From the NCBI GenBank assembly GCA_036426205.1, contig WSYH01001199.1, positions 62,001-126,000 of the forward strand: DNA of 64,000 nucleotides, given 5' to 3'. Position 1 is the first letter of the stretch. Every line of letters begins with the position of its first letter. The notes below the pieces were generated by a model. The model ran no database searches. It saw nothing but the letters and a program-made list of their open reading frames with translations, and had not been told where the DNA came from. This DNA is from Ascaphus truei. Taxonomy: Eukaryota > Chordata > Amphibia > Anura > Ascaphidae. Position numbers and translations under genes: made by a program. Positions 1-11,780 of the stretch are shown here, one piece after another.

Positions 1-2245
1 ACTACTCAAGGAGAGCTCCCTGTTTATATATAACATGACCAGGTAGCAAAAAGGTCAAAAGAGGTAGAGCATGACTGATGCTTTTGAATTATATACAGTA
101 TATAGATAATATGGACAGTCTTCTCAATGCTTTGCAATATAGAAGTTTATAACCCCAAGGTGCAAAATAGTCTAAGAGTAGTGTGCATTCAGTATTCTAT
201 GACCCACAAGTTTGTGTCTCCAAAACATTTATGGCAAATAAAAATGTATTTAATTATTTACATTTTTAATTCATTTTGTTATACTTGTGTGCATAAATTG
301 TATTCTTTCAGTTATGAAGGTATTCGTTATTTAGAGTTGTGGGGTACTTGTGAAGGATAGAGTTTGTCATTAAAAACAGATACAAGCAGCACCCTGCCGA
401 TGCCCAACTCCAGTTTTTACAGATCCAGCATCTGTCTTCTCTGCCTCATCATTATATCTCTCCCAAGTATTCTTCCAAGTAGTCTTCTATGTAAGGAAAC
501 ACTACAACTTTTATCCTCCTAGCTTGGCTTTTGTTTGTGTGTTGACGTAATAGCTGGACATCTCCAAACCAAACAGAGAAGCCTGAAAATGAAAAGTAGA
601 AAGAGGAAACAAAGTGCTTTTCCCAAACAGCAGTTACTTTTCTCACTAATCAATCTCGTCCAATGACAAGTCGGCAATTTATGTTGCCAGTGGCCCAGGA
701 AACAGATTTCTTAAGGAATATGCTCAGGCCAAAGCAAATGTTTGCCCTTTCACATTTACAAATGACTGTAGTGGCTTTTGAATCACCTACTCAATAGCAG
801 AATATGTTGTATTATGGTTCCTGGTGTGCATGTACCAAATAAACGCAGAAATGGGACTTCCCGTTACCACTTCAACACACCTTTTTTTCTAGGGGAGGTT
901 CGCACCTTTGCAAAAAAACAAAAACAAATTTATGAGTGCAGTTTATGTGCCAGCTTCATGTGATATACAGTACAGTAGGAGGTTTGGAAGCCCGAGTTCA
1001 GTTTTGGTTGCTAGCAAATTGCAGTGCACTATTCATTTGTAGAGAGGGGAGAGAAAGGAGGGGGAGGCAAGGTTTATGCGAAGCTTTTGATTCCCCTATT
1101 CACTGCGAAAAAACGAGATCACTCCAGCAAACTGGTGTGTGGAGATAAGGATTTGAAGCAGTCTGCATGAGACTGATAAGGCTGCCTCCCTTTACTGGAA
1201 GATTACTTGTTAAGAACCTGTGTAAAATAAAATACAGTTAAAAGGCTTAACACTATCACTCATTTTCATCCCCACATCCTCCCGGCCTTACTGATTCTCT
1301 CATGAATAATGCCCTACTGATTTCTGCATGCATGTTTGATGAATAATGCGCATTGCCTACATTCTCTATTGCCAGCCATGAGGAAAAGGGGGTGATTTGG
1401 GAGGGAGGGAACAGTGGGTGTTACATGGCTGCTTGTAAAAGAGATACTTGGAGGAGCAGTAAATCAAGAAAATCTTTGCTTACACCAGAACATGTATTTT
1501 AATTTTTCTTCCATTACCCGCACTTCCTATTAACCCTGGTAAAGTAAGTATCGTGTTTCTAACAGGAGGCGATCGTTTTTTGGAAATATTATTATTATTT
1601 ATTTTATTTTACTCTTGCGATCATTTAAAATAAAATGGCATTCCTTTTGGTGACATAAGTACAATTTAAAAAAATGAGTTTGATAATCAAATGTTGATTG
1701 ACGTTTATTGCATAAAGACCGTCCCTATATTATATATGGAAAATAACAAGCTTTTTGTAACAATAATATTTGGATTTTCTTTAGAGGTAGAAAAGCGCTT
1801 TGGATACCAGGGAGGAAAGTGTAATATTGTAATTACCAAATTACACACATTGCATTTTTTTTTTTTTTTTTTGCATTTGTTCAACCTTGATGTTCTCCTA
1901 CAATGGCTCAGTTTAACTGCCTGATTTACATATAATCTTGTAGAAACAGACACTTGCAAGCACATTACCCATTTGCACAATAATTATACAGTCATCCCTT
2001 CTTATTCACAAATTCACTCCATATATTCAACCACACTCATAAACACAATGACTGTTTAAAAATAATAATAATAATAATAAAAAAATAAAAAATATATATC
2101 ACATTTGAATCAATATTTCTGTAAAACAAAAACAATTTCATAATTGTATGATGCAGAATCTAATCAGCACGTTAAAAGAAAAGAATAACCCTAACAAATA
2201 CATATTTGTATCAAATGTAGTAAGTGGAGCTACAACTATGTACAG
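1..2245. other. 3' flank, no gene recognised
   Basis: AT-rich single-copy-looking sequence with homopolymer and (ATA)n tracts near 1850-1872 and 2063-2098. Only short open frames occur, none resembling a known protein. A Tigger-like motif (TACAGTCATCCCTT) near 1988 has no partner end that I can see. TAL2, expected next to FKTN in mammals, was not found. Confidence 0.5.
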
Positions 2246-2354
2246 ACTTAGGCCTTGGCCATGTTTGGCGCTTGCTCGCTCTCGCTTGCTGCCGCTCGCT
2301 CTACCAGGAGCTTTTTGCTGTCCTGACAGAGGAGACAGCAAGCGCTTGGGAGGC

Positions 2355-2485
2355 GGGTATCACTGTGTGTGTGTCACTGGGGAACGTGTGTGTGTGTGTG
2401 TGTGTCTGTGGGGGATGGTGTTGTGTTTGAGTGTGTTATGTATGTGTGTGTGTATGCATGTGTATGTGTATGCATGTGTGTGTGC

Positions 2486-2519
<34 letters not shown>

Positions 2520-2690
2520 CATGTGTGTGTATGTATATGTGTGTGTGTGTGTGTGTGTGTATGCATGTGTGTGTGTATGCATGTGTGTGTGTGTATGCAT
2601 GTGTGTGTGTATGTGTATGCATGTGTGTGTGTATGTGTGTATCCATGTGTGTGCGTGCGCGTGTGTGCGTGCGCGCGTGCGTGAATATAT
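2355..2690. repeat. (TG)n / TGTGTATGCATG compound microsatellite
   Basis: Nearly pure alternating TG with interspersed TATGCATG units. The same higher-order pattern recurs in reverse complement at 2863-3032, so the two arrays can pair as a long hairpin. All long open frames here are repeat artefacts. Confidence 0.95.
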
Positions 2691-2768
2691 TTATCAAAGT
2701 TGCACAATGTTAATAAATAATTTATTCTCACAACATGTCTTTTTTTTTAATTTTTAAAATATTATATA

Positions 2769-2773
<5 letters not shown>

Positions 2774-2815
<42 letters not shown>

Positions 2816-2875
2816 NNNNNNNNNNNNNNNNNNNNNNNNNNNNNNNNNNNNNNNNNNNNNNNATACACACACATG

Positions 2876-2911
<36 letters not shown>

Positions 2912-3032
2912 GCACACACACATGCATACACATACACATGCATACACACACACATACATACGCATACACACACACATACATACACACACACACACACACA
3001 CATGCATACACATACACACACACACACACACA
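2774..3032. repeat. (CA)n compound microsatellite with assembly gap
   Basis: CA dinucleotide array interrupted by 47 unknown bases at 2816-2862, then continuing with ATGCATAC units that mirror the TG array at 2443-2560. True length cannot be known from this window. Confidence 0.95.
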
Positions 3033-3130
3033 GGAGACATGGATAGGGGCAGAAGGGAGACATGGATCGGGGCAGAAGGGGGACATGGATCAGGCAGAAG
3101 GGGGACAGGGATCGGGGCAGAAGGGGGACG
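3033..3130. repeat. Short minisatellite, about 25-bp unit
   Basis: About four copies of a purine-rich unit (GACATGGATCGGGGCAGAAG plus GGG) directly after the CA array. It lies inside the MITE-like element. Confidence 0.85.
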
Positions 3131-3322
3131 TCACGGAGCTGGTTCGCCCTCATTGGGCGAACTGCTCACGTGACCGGCCGTTCGCCAGCAAGCGGAAGGA
3201 AGCGCAGGTGAACCCCTACTAAAGCCGCCCTAATTGCGGCTGTAGGGGCTCAGTGCTGAGCGGGAGCGCGCCTCAGCGTGCTTCCGCCAGCAAGCAGGTA
3301 ACATGTCCGGGGCCTAACTCAC

Positions 3323-6104
3323 AATCACAGACATCCTTGGATAATCATGCCACACCTTCATACATAGACCAACCCACAGTCACAGATATCTACACAATCA
3401 TGTTTACTCTTGAAGAGTCATCATTCTGATATACCACTGAGCATTTACAGATACACCTGTTCAACATGTTGCAACCATGACAGAGGAGCTCATCACAACT
3501 TTCCCGACGTGGAGAAGCAGCATATAGAATAGGAGAGTTAGACACATACACTATGAAATGGTCAAGTAGAGTTATCAAACGACCATATCCGAGATATTAG
3601 AAATGACCACCGTAGACAGCTGACAGCAGATAGATTGACCCATTTTAATCCTTTTTCGAAACCGCCTAACTTTTGTTTCGATTAATTTCTCTTCTCTCGA
3701 AGTTTGTCCACTTCTCTTAAAGGTTTCTAAAGGAGATATATCTTTGGCTTAAATAACAGGCAGACTACAAATAAAACCACATACAGTACTGTAGGTTTTG
3801 ATAGCAGTCTGGCTAACAGCCTAGTACTATATTAGCATTTGTAAAGCTTTAGTTTTCTTTTTTAGTGATTTGAAGTGTGACTTACAAATTCACCACTGCT
3901 TCCTAACATTGAGACGTGTAAATATTTACTAATACTCAAAATTAAATTAACGTTTTCAAAGGATATAAAAAAAATGGAAGAACTGGCATAGTTGTTATTT
4001 TAGCAAATAAGGAAAATTGTACTGTAGTATAAAACATATTTGCAACCAACTATATTGTACATTGTGCTAAAAAGTGTATTTAGTAGCTTAAGAAATTACA
4101 TGGTAACACTGTTAGTTTAAACTTTCACTAATAACAGCAGGCACGGGATTAGTCAGACTATTTCCAAGTGACTATGTCCAGCTAGTTTTACTTGTAACTC
4201 TTTTTAAGCATTTTCAATTAGGCCAAAGGTTAAAGCAATATCTAGAAGCACCGTTGCTATGCATTTAACTGACACTAGTAAAAACCCACCTGCTACTTAT
4301 TCTTCTGTATAGTCCAGAGTCCAGACAGAGACTTAAGGATTTATTGGTGTGACTTCTGCCTCGAAGGTCACTTTATTGTCCTTCCATTACAGGGCAAATG
4401 AGTACAAATTTCAGAGCCTCAATAAAAGCACCCAGATACAGGGAGACAGTTTTAGAGGAGGGGGAGAAGAGGGGGAAACATCTACTAAATGTACATCCAT
4501 TCATCGTCTAACATGAGGTCAAGAATGATCACAATCAAAATAAATCACACCTCAATCTTTTTAAGTAAGCAAATTTTGAAAGCATTTGCAGCAGTGGACA
4601 CGGTGGAACAAAAGACAGAATGACTCCCTGATCTTATGAGCCTGCAATTTAAATCATGGTACAGTTCCATTGAGAGCACACAATATTCTGTAAGTCCCAA
4701 AGAAAACAATGTGGTTTTTTTTTTGGAATATTTGTAAAAAATGTAGGCACACTAAATGGAATATTAACGTTTTAACAGCATTATTGTCAAAAAAAATAGC
4801 TAAGGTTTGGCCCTGCTGGGTTTTTCTTTTCATTTGTATCCATGCCTCAGCATAAGGCTCTGAGAACATTCTGATGCTATGTAAAAATAAGTAATAATCA
4901 CAATAAACTAAGAATACAATTACAAAAAAAATGAGGTTGTAAGTGAAACTTTTATGCGTTTTGTCACCGAAATAGTATTTTGATTTTTATTATTTTGACT
5001 GAATTAAACACTTTTGAGAGATTCAAAACACAAAGAAGTTTCACTTAAAACGCGCTTGCTTGGCACCCCCCCCCCCCCTTTTATATATATATATTTTTTT
5101 TTCTTCTGTGTGTAACATATTTCTTCATTGTCATTTTTTTGTATATCAGTTTCATAGTCACAATATCTGTTATAGTTGTATGCCATTCATTGTCATCTCT
5201 TCTTATTGAATTCAAAATCATTTGCGAGTACTCCTATTCCATTTTATATGTTTACTATTGTCTACCTGGAATTTATAAACTGATAAACCTCTAGTGTTAT
5301 CATACTGATTGTTGTGTCCTCACCTTTTTCTATAGCCCCCCATTCGAGCGCCCGGTGAATAGTATAATCACTATACCACATTTGTTCTCTATTTCCTCCA
5401 AGCAGTGGTCTGTGTGCGCTTGCCTGTCTCTGAACCCGCGTGTGTGGCTCAGTGCGGCACGAAAGCCAACGGCTTCTGCGTGGCATGCGGGAGTGGTACC
5501 GGACGCTTCTGCTCATGTGCGAGATGCGCCGGCCGCTTCTATGCATGTGCGCACCGATAGCCACTTCTGTGCATTTGTGCGCTGACGGCCATCACCGACG
5601 TTGCCGACAAAGCCTCTTCTACCAACACTGACGTCACTTCTATTACAAACTTCCGTCTCCATGAAGGATATTTGTGCCAGCTCAGAAGTTTCACTTCAAA
5701 AACCCTAAAGTGCTGAATATTTTATACCCGTTTTGAATTCCCTTTTTTGGGGAGATTTGCACTTTTATAGAAACTGCATTTATGTGCCCACATGTAAATA
5801 CATCAACTCAAAATAAGGTTTCTGAGGACAGGCCCTGGGTGTTTCTGAAAATATAAAAGAAAAAACAGACTAAAACACAAACATTTACCCATGTATTTTA
5901 ATAACTCTAACAATGTCTGCAAGTTAATACAGGATTACACCTAACCTCTCAATTTAAAAAAAAAAAGTAAAGAAGTTACATTGTTCATTCCTAAATAGCA
6001 TGCCCTGCTACCACTGAAGGTTAGCATGAAGTACTTAATGTTTGTGCGAGAAAAATGTTGACCCTCCCACACTACTTCTGATAATGTTCAATGATGCTGA
6101 GCAT
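3323..6104. other. 3' flank, no gene; one GC-rich tandem segment
   Basis: Mostly AT-rich with no recognisable protein. Around 5467-5592 there are about four diverged copies of a 30-35 bp unit built on CGCTTCT...CATGTGCGC. It is bracketed by two copies of AGAAGTTTCACTT (near 5036 and 5682), which suggests an unclassified dispersed repeat. Confidence 0.5.
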
Positions 6105-6480
6105 TTTTATACAGTAAAAGACTGTTCATGGTCCCAAGGTTCAAGAAAGTATCCGGCCGCTCCTCCTTCTCTTACCATGAAGCTCACGCCTGGACAATCT
6201 ACCTGAGACTCTCAAAGCCACCACCAGTCTAAGTTCTTTCAAGACTTCAACAGTCTCACATTTTATTCTGGTCTGTAACTGTTACATACGCCTATAACAT
6301 ATATTACCTTTAACTGTTCATGACATGTCTTTAAATATAATGTATAACATATGTTCATTTAATGTAACCATGTATTGTCATCAGAACTGTGTGCCCAGGA
6401 CATACTTGAAAACGAGAGGTAAATCTCAATGTATTACATCCTGGTAAAACATTTTTTATAAATAATAAATAAATAAAACT
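6105..6480 (+). mobile_element. 5'-truncated L2-type LINE, 3' end only
   Basis: AGACTGTTCATGGTCCCAAG through to TCCTGGTAAAACATTT parallels the 3' end of the LINE copy at 27213-28680, including the last reverse-transcriptase codons and the 3' UTR. It ends in an AATAA-rich tail, as expected for target-primed insertion of a truncated copy. Confidence 0.8.
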
Positions 6481-7103
6481 AGAAGGTGGCATCAGTCAGC
6501 AGCTAATTGACATGGCTAAAAATGGATTTATGTTTTTTTAGGTATCCACCACAGTGGTGTTCTCCAGTACAAACTAATAGAAATGTCAACCTGCAAGGCC
6601 CAACATCAGAGAGAGATTAGAAATGGAATAGGATGGAAAAGTACTAACTTATGTCAGTGAGAACCCATTGAAGTGTATGAGCTGATGCTACAAATCCGCA
6701 ACAATGACTCCCAGAAAATCAGTGAGAATTGACAGGTCTGAAGCAACACACAGGGATCATACCCAGAGTGGACTGGGGCAAGTAATGGCCCTGTTTCAGA
6801 AGTTCCTTTTTCAAAGCAGACGTTAAATCTTTAGTTTATGAGAAAACTCTCACTTTTGTGACGTTATCCCCCTCTCTTCCTACAATAACTTATAAACAAT
6901 TAAACTTTGTTGTTCCAATCATATTCTTAGTTTGGAATGGTTGCCTACTAAGCCATAGCTCAGGTGTTACTGGTAGACAAATAGTCTGGATTGGCTTGTG
7001 GAGCAAAATGCTTATATTTGAATCTTATGTAATCAACTCTGGTAAAATATCAGTACAAGGGGGAAACCCCCTAATGGGTTGCTCCACATCAAGAGGGTAT
7101 ATG
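6481..7103. other. No feature recognised
   Basis: Single-copy-looking sequence with short spurious frames only, ending at the Tc1 terminus. Confidence 0.5.
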
Positions 7104-8686
7104 CAGTTAGGTCCGGAAATAATTGGACACTGATACAAGTTTTGTTATTTTGGCTGTGTACCAAAATAAATTCAAGTTACAGTTAAATAATGAATACGGG
7201 CTTAAAGTGCAGTCTATCAGCTTTAATTTGAGGGGATTCACATCCAAATTGGAGGAAGGGTTTAGGAATTACATCTATTTAATATGTAGCCCCCTCTTTT
7301 TCAAGGGACCAAAAGTAATTGGACAATTCACTCAAAAGCCGTTTCATGACAGGTGTGGGCTATTCCTTCGTTATTTCATCATCAATTAAGCAGGTAAAAG
7401 GTCTGGAGTTGATTCCAGGTGTGGCATTCGCATTTGGAAGCTGTTGCTGTGAACCCACAACATGTGGTCAAAGAAACTCTCAATGCAAGTGAAACAGCGC
7501 ATCCTTAGGCTGCAAAAAAAAAAAAATCCATCAGAGAGACAGCAGGAACATTGGGAGAGGCCAAATCAACAGTTTGGTATATTCTGAGAAAAAAAGAACG
7601 CACTGGTGAGCTCTGCAACACAAAAAGGCCTGGACGTCCATGGAAGACAACAGTGGTGGATGATCATAGGATCCTTTCCATGGTAAAGAAAAACCCCTTC
7701 ACAACATCCAGCCAAGTGAAGAACACTCTCCAGGAGGTAGTGATATCATTATCCAAGTCTATCATAAAGAGAAGACGTCACAAGAGCAAAGAGAGCACCA
7801 CAAGGTGCAAACCATTCATAAGCCTCAAGAATAGAAAGGCCAGATTAGACTTTGCCAAACAATATCTAAAAAAGCCAGCCCAGTTCTGGAACAGCATTCT
7901 TTGGAGAGATGAAACTAAGATCAACCTGTGCCAGAATGATGGGAAGAAAAAAGTATGAAGAAGGCTTGGAACGGCTCATGATCCAAAGCATACCACATCA
8001 TCTGTAAAACACGGTGGAGGCAGTGTGATGGCATGGGCATGCATGGCTTACAATTGCACTGCGTCACTAGTGTTTATTGATGATGTGACAGAAGACAGAA
8101 GCAGCGGATGAATTCTGAAGTGTATAGGGATATATTGTCTGCTCAGATTCAGCCAAATTCAGCAAAGTTGATTGGACGGCGCTTCACTTTACAGAGGGAC
8201 AATGACCCAAAACATACTGCAAAAGCAACCCAGGAGTTTTTTAAGGCAAAGAAGTGGAATATTCTGCAATGGCCGAGTCAATCACCTGATCTCAACCCGA
8301 TTGAGCCTGCATTTCACTTGCTGAAGACAAAACTTAAGGCAGAAAGACCCACGAACAAACAACAACTGAAGACAGCTGCAGTAAAGGCCTGGCAAAGCAT
8401 CACAAAGGAGGAAACCCAGCGTTTGGTGATGTCCATGCGTTCCAGGCTTCAAGCAGTCATTGCCTGCAAACGATTCTCGACAAAGTATTAAAAATGAACT
8501 TTTTATTTATGATTGTGTTAATTTGTCCAATTACATTTGAGCCCCTGAAATAAGGGGACTGTGTATGAAAATGGTTGCAATTCCTAAACGTTTCATACGA
8601 TATTTTTGTTCAACCCCTTGAATTAAAGCTGCAAGTCTGCACTTCTATTGCATCTCGGTCGTTTCATTTCAAATCCATTGTGGTGG
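7104..8686 (+). mobile_element. Tc1/mariner (Tc1-like) transposon, right end lost
   Basis: Begins with the Tc1-like inverted terminus CAGTTAGGTCCGGAAATAAT and carries a plus-strand transposase remnant. The right side stops at about 8686, after AATCCATTGTGGTG. The expected mirrored terminus ending in CCTAACTG is missing, and a hammerhead-like palindrome begins there. The element is therefore truncated on the right and cannot be mobile. Confidence 0.93.
7462..8491 (+). pseudogene. Tc1-like transposase pseudogene
   Basis: A DD34E transposase would bind the inverted ends and cut at TA sites. Visible parts are an N-terminal helix-turn-helix region (KSTVWYILRKKERTGEL, GRPWKTT), first Asp in LWRDETKI, second Asp in QRDNDPKHT and Glu in SPDLNPIEPAF, so all catalytic residues persist. 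It is broken by a frameshift near 7517-7555 (an A-run), an in-frame TGA at 7956-7958 where the family has Trp, and a frameshift near 8107. It ends at the family-typical FSTKY. It is a recent-looking but dead copy. Confidence 0.93.
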
Positions 8687-8905
8687 CCAGAAAACTCAGC
8701 TCTCCACTCCGAATGGCCGCCGTATAGTTCCCACGCTGGATTGCGCTCTCAGTATCTTTGAGAAAGTCGTCCAGTGGTGACAAAACGCGTCAGGGATACT
8801 GAGAGCGCAATTACGTCACTATGACGCTGCGCACGCGCACGAGGCCAAATCCAGCGTGGGAACTATACGGCAGCCATTCGGAGTGGAGAGCTGAGTTTTC
8901 TGGAC
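8687..8905. repeat. Palindrome centred on a degenerate hammerhead-like motif
   Basis: AACTCAGCTCTCCACTCCG and following bases (8691-8756) are repeated in reverse complement at 8793-8809 and 8849-8900. The right arm carries about 40 extra bases (TTACGTCACTATGACG and GC-rich sequence). The loop holds GACAAAACGCGTCAG, resembling the GAAACGCGTAG part of the hammerhead motifs elsewhere in the window. It is probably a PLE terminal-repeat pair. Confidence 0.7.
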
Positions 8906-9606
8906 GGCAAACAGGCGGCAAACGGCACCCCAGGAATCCAGAGAGCGGTGACAACATTGGCAGTCCTGAAGGAGTCCACAGAGACGCTATTCCACAGTAA
9001 AGAACCGGATGGTGGTGATATATTCACAAACTGCCTTTTTATCATTTTTATCTTGTGAGTGTGATTCTTCCCCCCCCCCTCCCATTCCCTTCCCTTTTAC
9101 AATAAATACACAGTGTTATGCTATGGGGCGTGCGTTCTCTCTTTTTCTGTTTTTAGATATCCGTGGATGTGGTTAATCCCATGTGAGAGCAGCCGGAGAT
9201 CCCTCTGTCAACATCATTTACCTCCATTTATGGACTAACGTTTAAAGGACTGGTTGGACTTTATTTATTCATTTTTTCTCATTTATGCACTTTTTTATTT
9301 ATTTTTTTCACTTAAGATATTTGTGTTCTATCATATAGTTCAGTAGATACTATTGTTATATGTGAATTGTTTTTGCATTTTCCACTTTTGCATATATTTA
9401 TAGCACTATATACACTTAATCTTACTTCATTATTCACTATAGTCCACCAATTATAGAGTTATATTGGCAGTACTATTTTGAAGCGGCTGACACTCATGTT
9501 CATATATATCTATATAATATATGATAATATATATAATATATATACATATCTATAATAGATAATATAATCTAATATATATAGATATCTAATACGATATACC
9601 TATAGA
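8906..9606. other. Probable PLE tail, then AT-rich sequence
   Basis: The stretch to about 9480 continues from the palindrome without a break and resembles non-coding PLE leader or tail sequence; there is no protein. From 9500 to 9600 it is nearly pure AT repeats, which form the target of the next element. Confidence 0.4.
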
Positions 9607-9711
9607 CAGGAAACCCCATTATAACGCGGTCCTCGGGGTCCACCCCGAGACCACCGCGTTAGTAACGGGGTCGCGGAAAAAAAATGGCCGCCGCTTTAGC
9701 GCATATTCACC

Positions 9712-10173
9712 CCGCGGTGAAGGAGATGGGAGCGGGGATGTCCCTCCGGTCCCCGCTTCCCCCTGTCACCGCGTGACAGGCCGCGGTGAAGGAGATGGGA
9801 GCGGCGATGTCCCTCCGGTCCCCACTTCCCCCTGTCACCGTGTGACAGGCCGCGGTGAAGGAGATGGGAGCGGGGATGTCCCTCCGGTCCCCGCTTCCCC
9901 CTGTCACCGCGTGACAGGCCGTGGTGAAGGAGATGGGAGGGGGGATGCCCCTCCGGTCCCGGCTTCCCCCTGTCACCGCGTGACAGGCCACGGTGAAGGA
10001 GATGGGAGCGGGGATGTCCCTCCGGTCCCCGCTTCCCCCTGTCACCGCGTGACAGGCCGCGGTGAAGGAGATGGGAGCGGGGATGTCCCTCCGGTCCCCG
10101 CTTCCCCCTGTCACCGCGTGACAGGCCGTGGTGAAGGAGATGGGAGGGGGGATGCCCCTCCGGTCCCGGCTTC
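9712..10173. repeat. 69-bp minisatellite, about 6.7 copies
   Basis: Unit starts fall at 9712, 9781, 9850, 9919, 9988, 10057 and 10126, an exact 69-bp period. Because 69 is a multiple of 3, several frames stay open on both strands (up to 212 codons), but these are repeat artefacts. GC-rich, with a GTCACCGCGTGAC palindrome in each unit. Units 4 and 7 share the same variants (GTGG, GGGGGGATGCCC), suggesting a three-unit higher-order copy. Confidence 0.95.
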
Positions 10174-10516
10174 ACCTTCTCCCCACCGTTGTCCCCGCTG
10201 CCTGCGCAGGAGGAGGAGGGGGGGGGTCTGTGGGTGCTGGTGTGTGTGTGTGAGAGTGTGAGTGTGTGTGAGTAAGTGTCTGTGAGTGTGTGTAAGTGTC
10301 TGTGAGTGTGTGTAAGTGTGTGTACCCTTACCATCTCCTTTCCCTGTGCTGCTGGTCCCCTACCTGGTCAACCCCTCTGTGTGGAGTCGGATCCTGGGGT
10401 TGTAAGTAATTGCAAGCTCCAATTAGGGACAAATAAACTGGGGCCAGCAACAGACCGGCGTATTATGGTCCTTTCCCCGCGGGGTCTCTCGGTACTTGTA
10501 GTTCAGGCTCCACTAT

Positions 10517-10925
10517 GTTTACAACCTGTGTGTGTGTGTGTGTGTGTGCAGTGTGTGTCAGTGTGAGCAGTGTGTGCAGTGTGAGCAATGAGCAGTGTGT
10601 GTGCAGTGTGCAGTGTGTGTGCAATGTGAGCAATGAGCAGTGTGTGTGCAGTGTGTGCAGTGTGAGCAATGAGCAGTGTGTGTGCAGTGTGTGCAGTGTG
10701 AGCAATGAGCAGTGTGTGTGCAGTGTGAAGTGTGTGTGCAGTGTGCAATGTGAGCAATGAGCAGTGTGTGCAGTGTGCAGTGTGAGCAATGAGCAGTGTG
10801 TCAGTGTGTGCAGTGTGAGCAATGAGCAGTGTGTGTGCAGTGTGAGCAATGAGCAGTGTGTGTGCAGTGTGTGCAGTGTGAGCAATGAGCAGTGTGTGAG
10901 CAGTGTGTGTGCAGTGTGTGCCACG
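10517..10925. repeat. GTGTGCAGTGTGAGCAATGAGCA minisatellite
   Basis: About ten irregular units of GTGTGCAGTGTGAGCAATGA with variable TGTG insertions, in the right half of the Tigger-like element. Open frames on both strands here are low-complexity and not genes. Confidence 0.92.
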
Positions 10926-11029
10926 GGAAAACCGCGTTATAACCGAATCGCAGTATAACGAGGCGCGTTATAACGGGGTTTACCTGTATATATATATATA
11001 GCAACTGTAAATATTACTGTATGTTCATT

Positions 11030-11289
11030 TGCATGTCTTAGACAGGTCTGCAACCCTGTCTTTCCCCATTGTCACCCAGCATACAGTGCTTCCACTGCAG
11101 CAAGGGATTCTGGGAAATGACATGCAAATGACCACCTTTTGTCTCAAGCTCGTATTACACAAGCCAATCCTCAAGCCAATGCATGCTGTTTTAAACACAG
11201 CTTTTAAACAGAGGCTGGGATGAGATGCAAAGCCATTAAACCCACTCACAGACATGTTTCAACCTTGATGGGTATCATCAGTGTGAGGC

Positions 11290-11290
<1 letters not shown>
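11030..11290 (-). mobile_element. Dispersed hammerhead-bearing repeat
   Basis: The segment around TTGTCACCCAGCATACAGTGCTTCC and ATGACATGCAAATGACCAC has a second copy in opposite orientation at about 32795-32920, so it is an interspersed family. Its minus-strand start (11290-11244) folds as a hammerhead. No coding capacity; a SINE-like or retrozyme-like element is possible. Confidence 0.65.
11244..11288 (-). ncRNA. Type I hammerhead ribozyme candidate (GUC site)
   Basis: On the minus strand: CUGAUGA core (11281-11275), stem II ACC/GGU with loop CAUCAA, GAAA (11260-11257), a mini helix III formed by the palindrome ACAUGU, and cleavage triplet GUC (11253-11251). Stem I pairs CUCACA (11287-11282) with UGUGAG (11250-11245), six perfect pairs. 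All core bases are right; the weak points are a U-U at the base of stem II and a two-base helix III loop. Such short palindromic helix III forms usually cleave as dimers. Confidence 0.7.
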
Positions 11291-11320
<30 letters not shown>

Positions 11321-11780
11321 TATATATATATATTACAAGACAAACTGCCTGCAACAGACTAAGCAAATAATGAGTACTTAAATTAGTAATATAATAACCA
11401 CTAACGGTGCTAGGGACTAGAAGTCATATAACAATGAAAAGAAAAAGAAAAGTGTCCCAACTCAGTACTCAAGTACGGTCACGGCCCCTTTTATTTTCCC
11501 ACATCTCCGATTTTGTTTGGGTATTTTTTTCGAATGCCACGCACTTCACCGCGTTCATGCCGCATTCATGCCGAGACAGCGCTAATACAATGCACGCGGC
11601 CGCAACTTTAAAAACCGGAACATGCCGCATCAAGCATTGCATCTGCCCGCGGGTTTCAGAGTTGCGCTGAAACGGCCGCACGAGGCTAAAGGCGGCCGCC
11701 ACTGTATACTCAGAACAAATATCAAAGAAAATTATGATTTATTTAACAGCACAAATAATCACACATAAAATACAAAAAAT
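11291..11780. other. TA microsatellite and unclassified sequence
   Basis: (TA)n runs at 11291-11333, then a GC-richer patch (11520-11700) with several CpG-rich palindromic words, possibly a fragment of an unclassified repeat. No gene. Confidence 0.45.

Larger units (their letters stand above)
2246..3322. mobile_element. MITE-like element swollen by TG/CA microsatellite
   Basis: The outer ends are imperfect inverted repeats (CTTAGGCCTTGGCCATGTT at about 2248 against GGACATGTTACC from the 3300-3320 side), each followed by a GC-rich CTTGCT segment. The interior is mostly TG repeats on the left and CA repeats on the right plus a short minisatellite. Class unknown; no coding capacity. The long open frames in this interval are low-complexity artefacts. 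Confidence 0.5.
9607..10986. mobile_element. Tigger/pogo-like non-autonomous transposon packed with tandem repeats
   Basis: Ends are inverted repeats: CAGGAAACCCCATTATAACG on the left and, in reverse complement, CAGGTAAACCCCGTTATAACG on the right. A terminal CAGG, AC-rich ends and a TA next to the right end in AT-rich DNA fit a pogo/Tigger-type element. Almost all of the 1.38-kb interior is two tandem arrays and a TG-rich region; no transposase is present. Confidence 0.7.

Noticed and set aside
2148..3222. Overlapping open frames of 60-178 codons on both strands
   Set aside because: They are translations of TG/CA microsatellite and a purine minisatellite; one even crosses the unknown bases.
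9696..10334. 212-codon minus and 162-codon plus frames with repeated peptides
   Set aside because: Produced by a 69-bp tandem repeat whose period is a multiple of three; no start context, conservation or family.
10463..10958. His/Thr/Leu-rich and Cys/Val/Ser-rich frames
   Set aside because: Low-complexity translation of the GTGTGCAG-type minisatellite.
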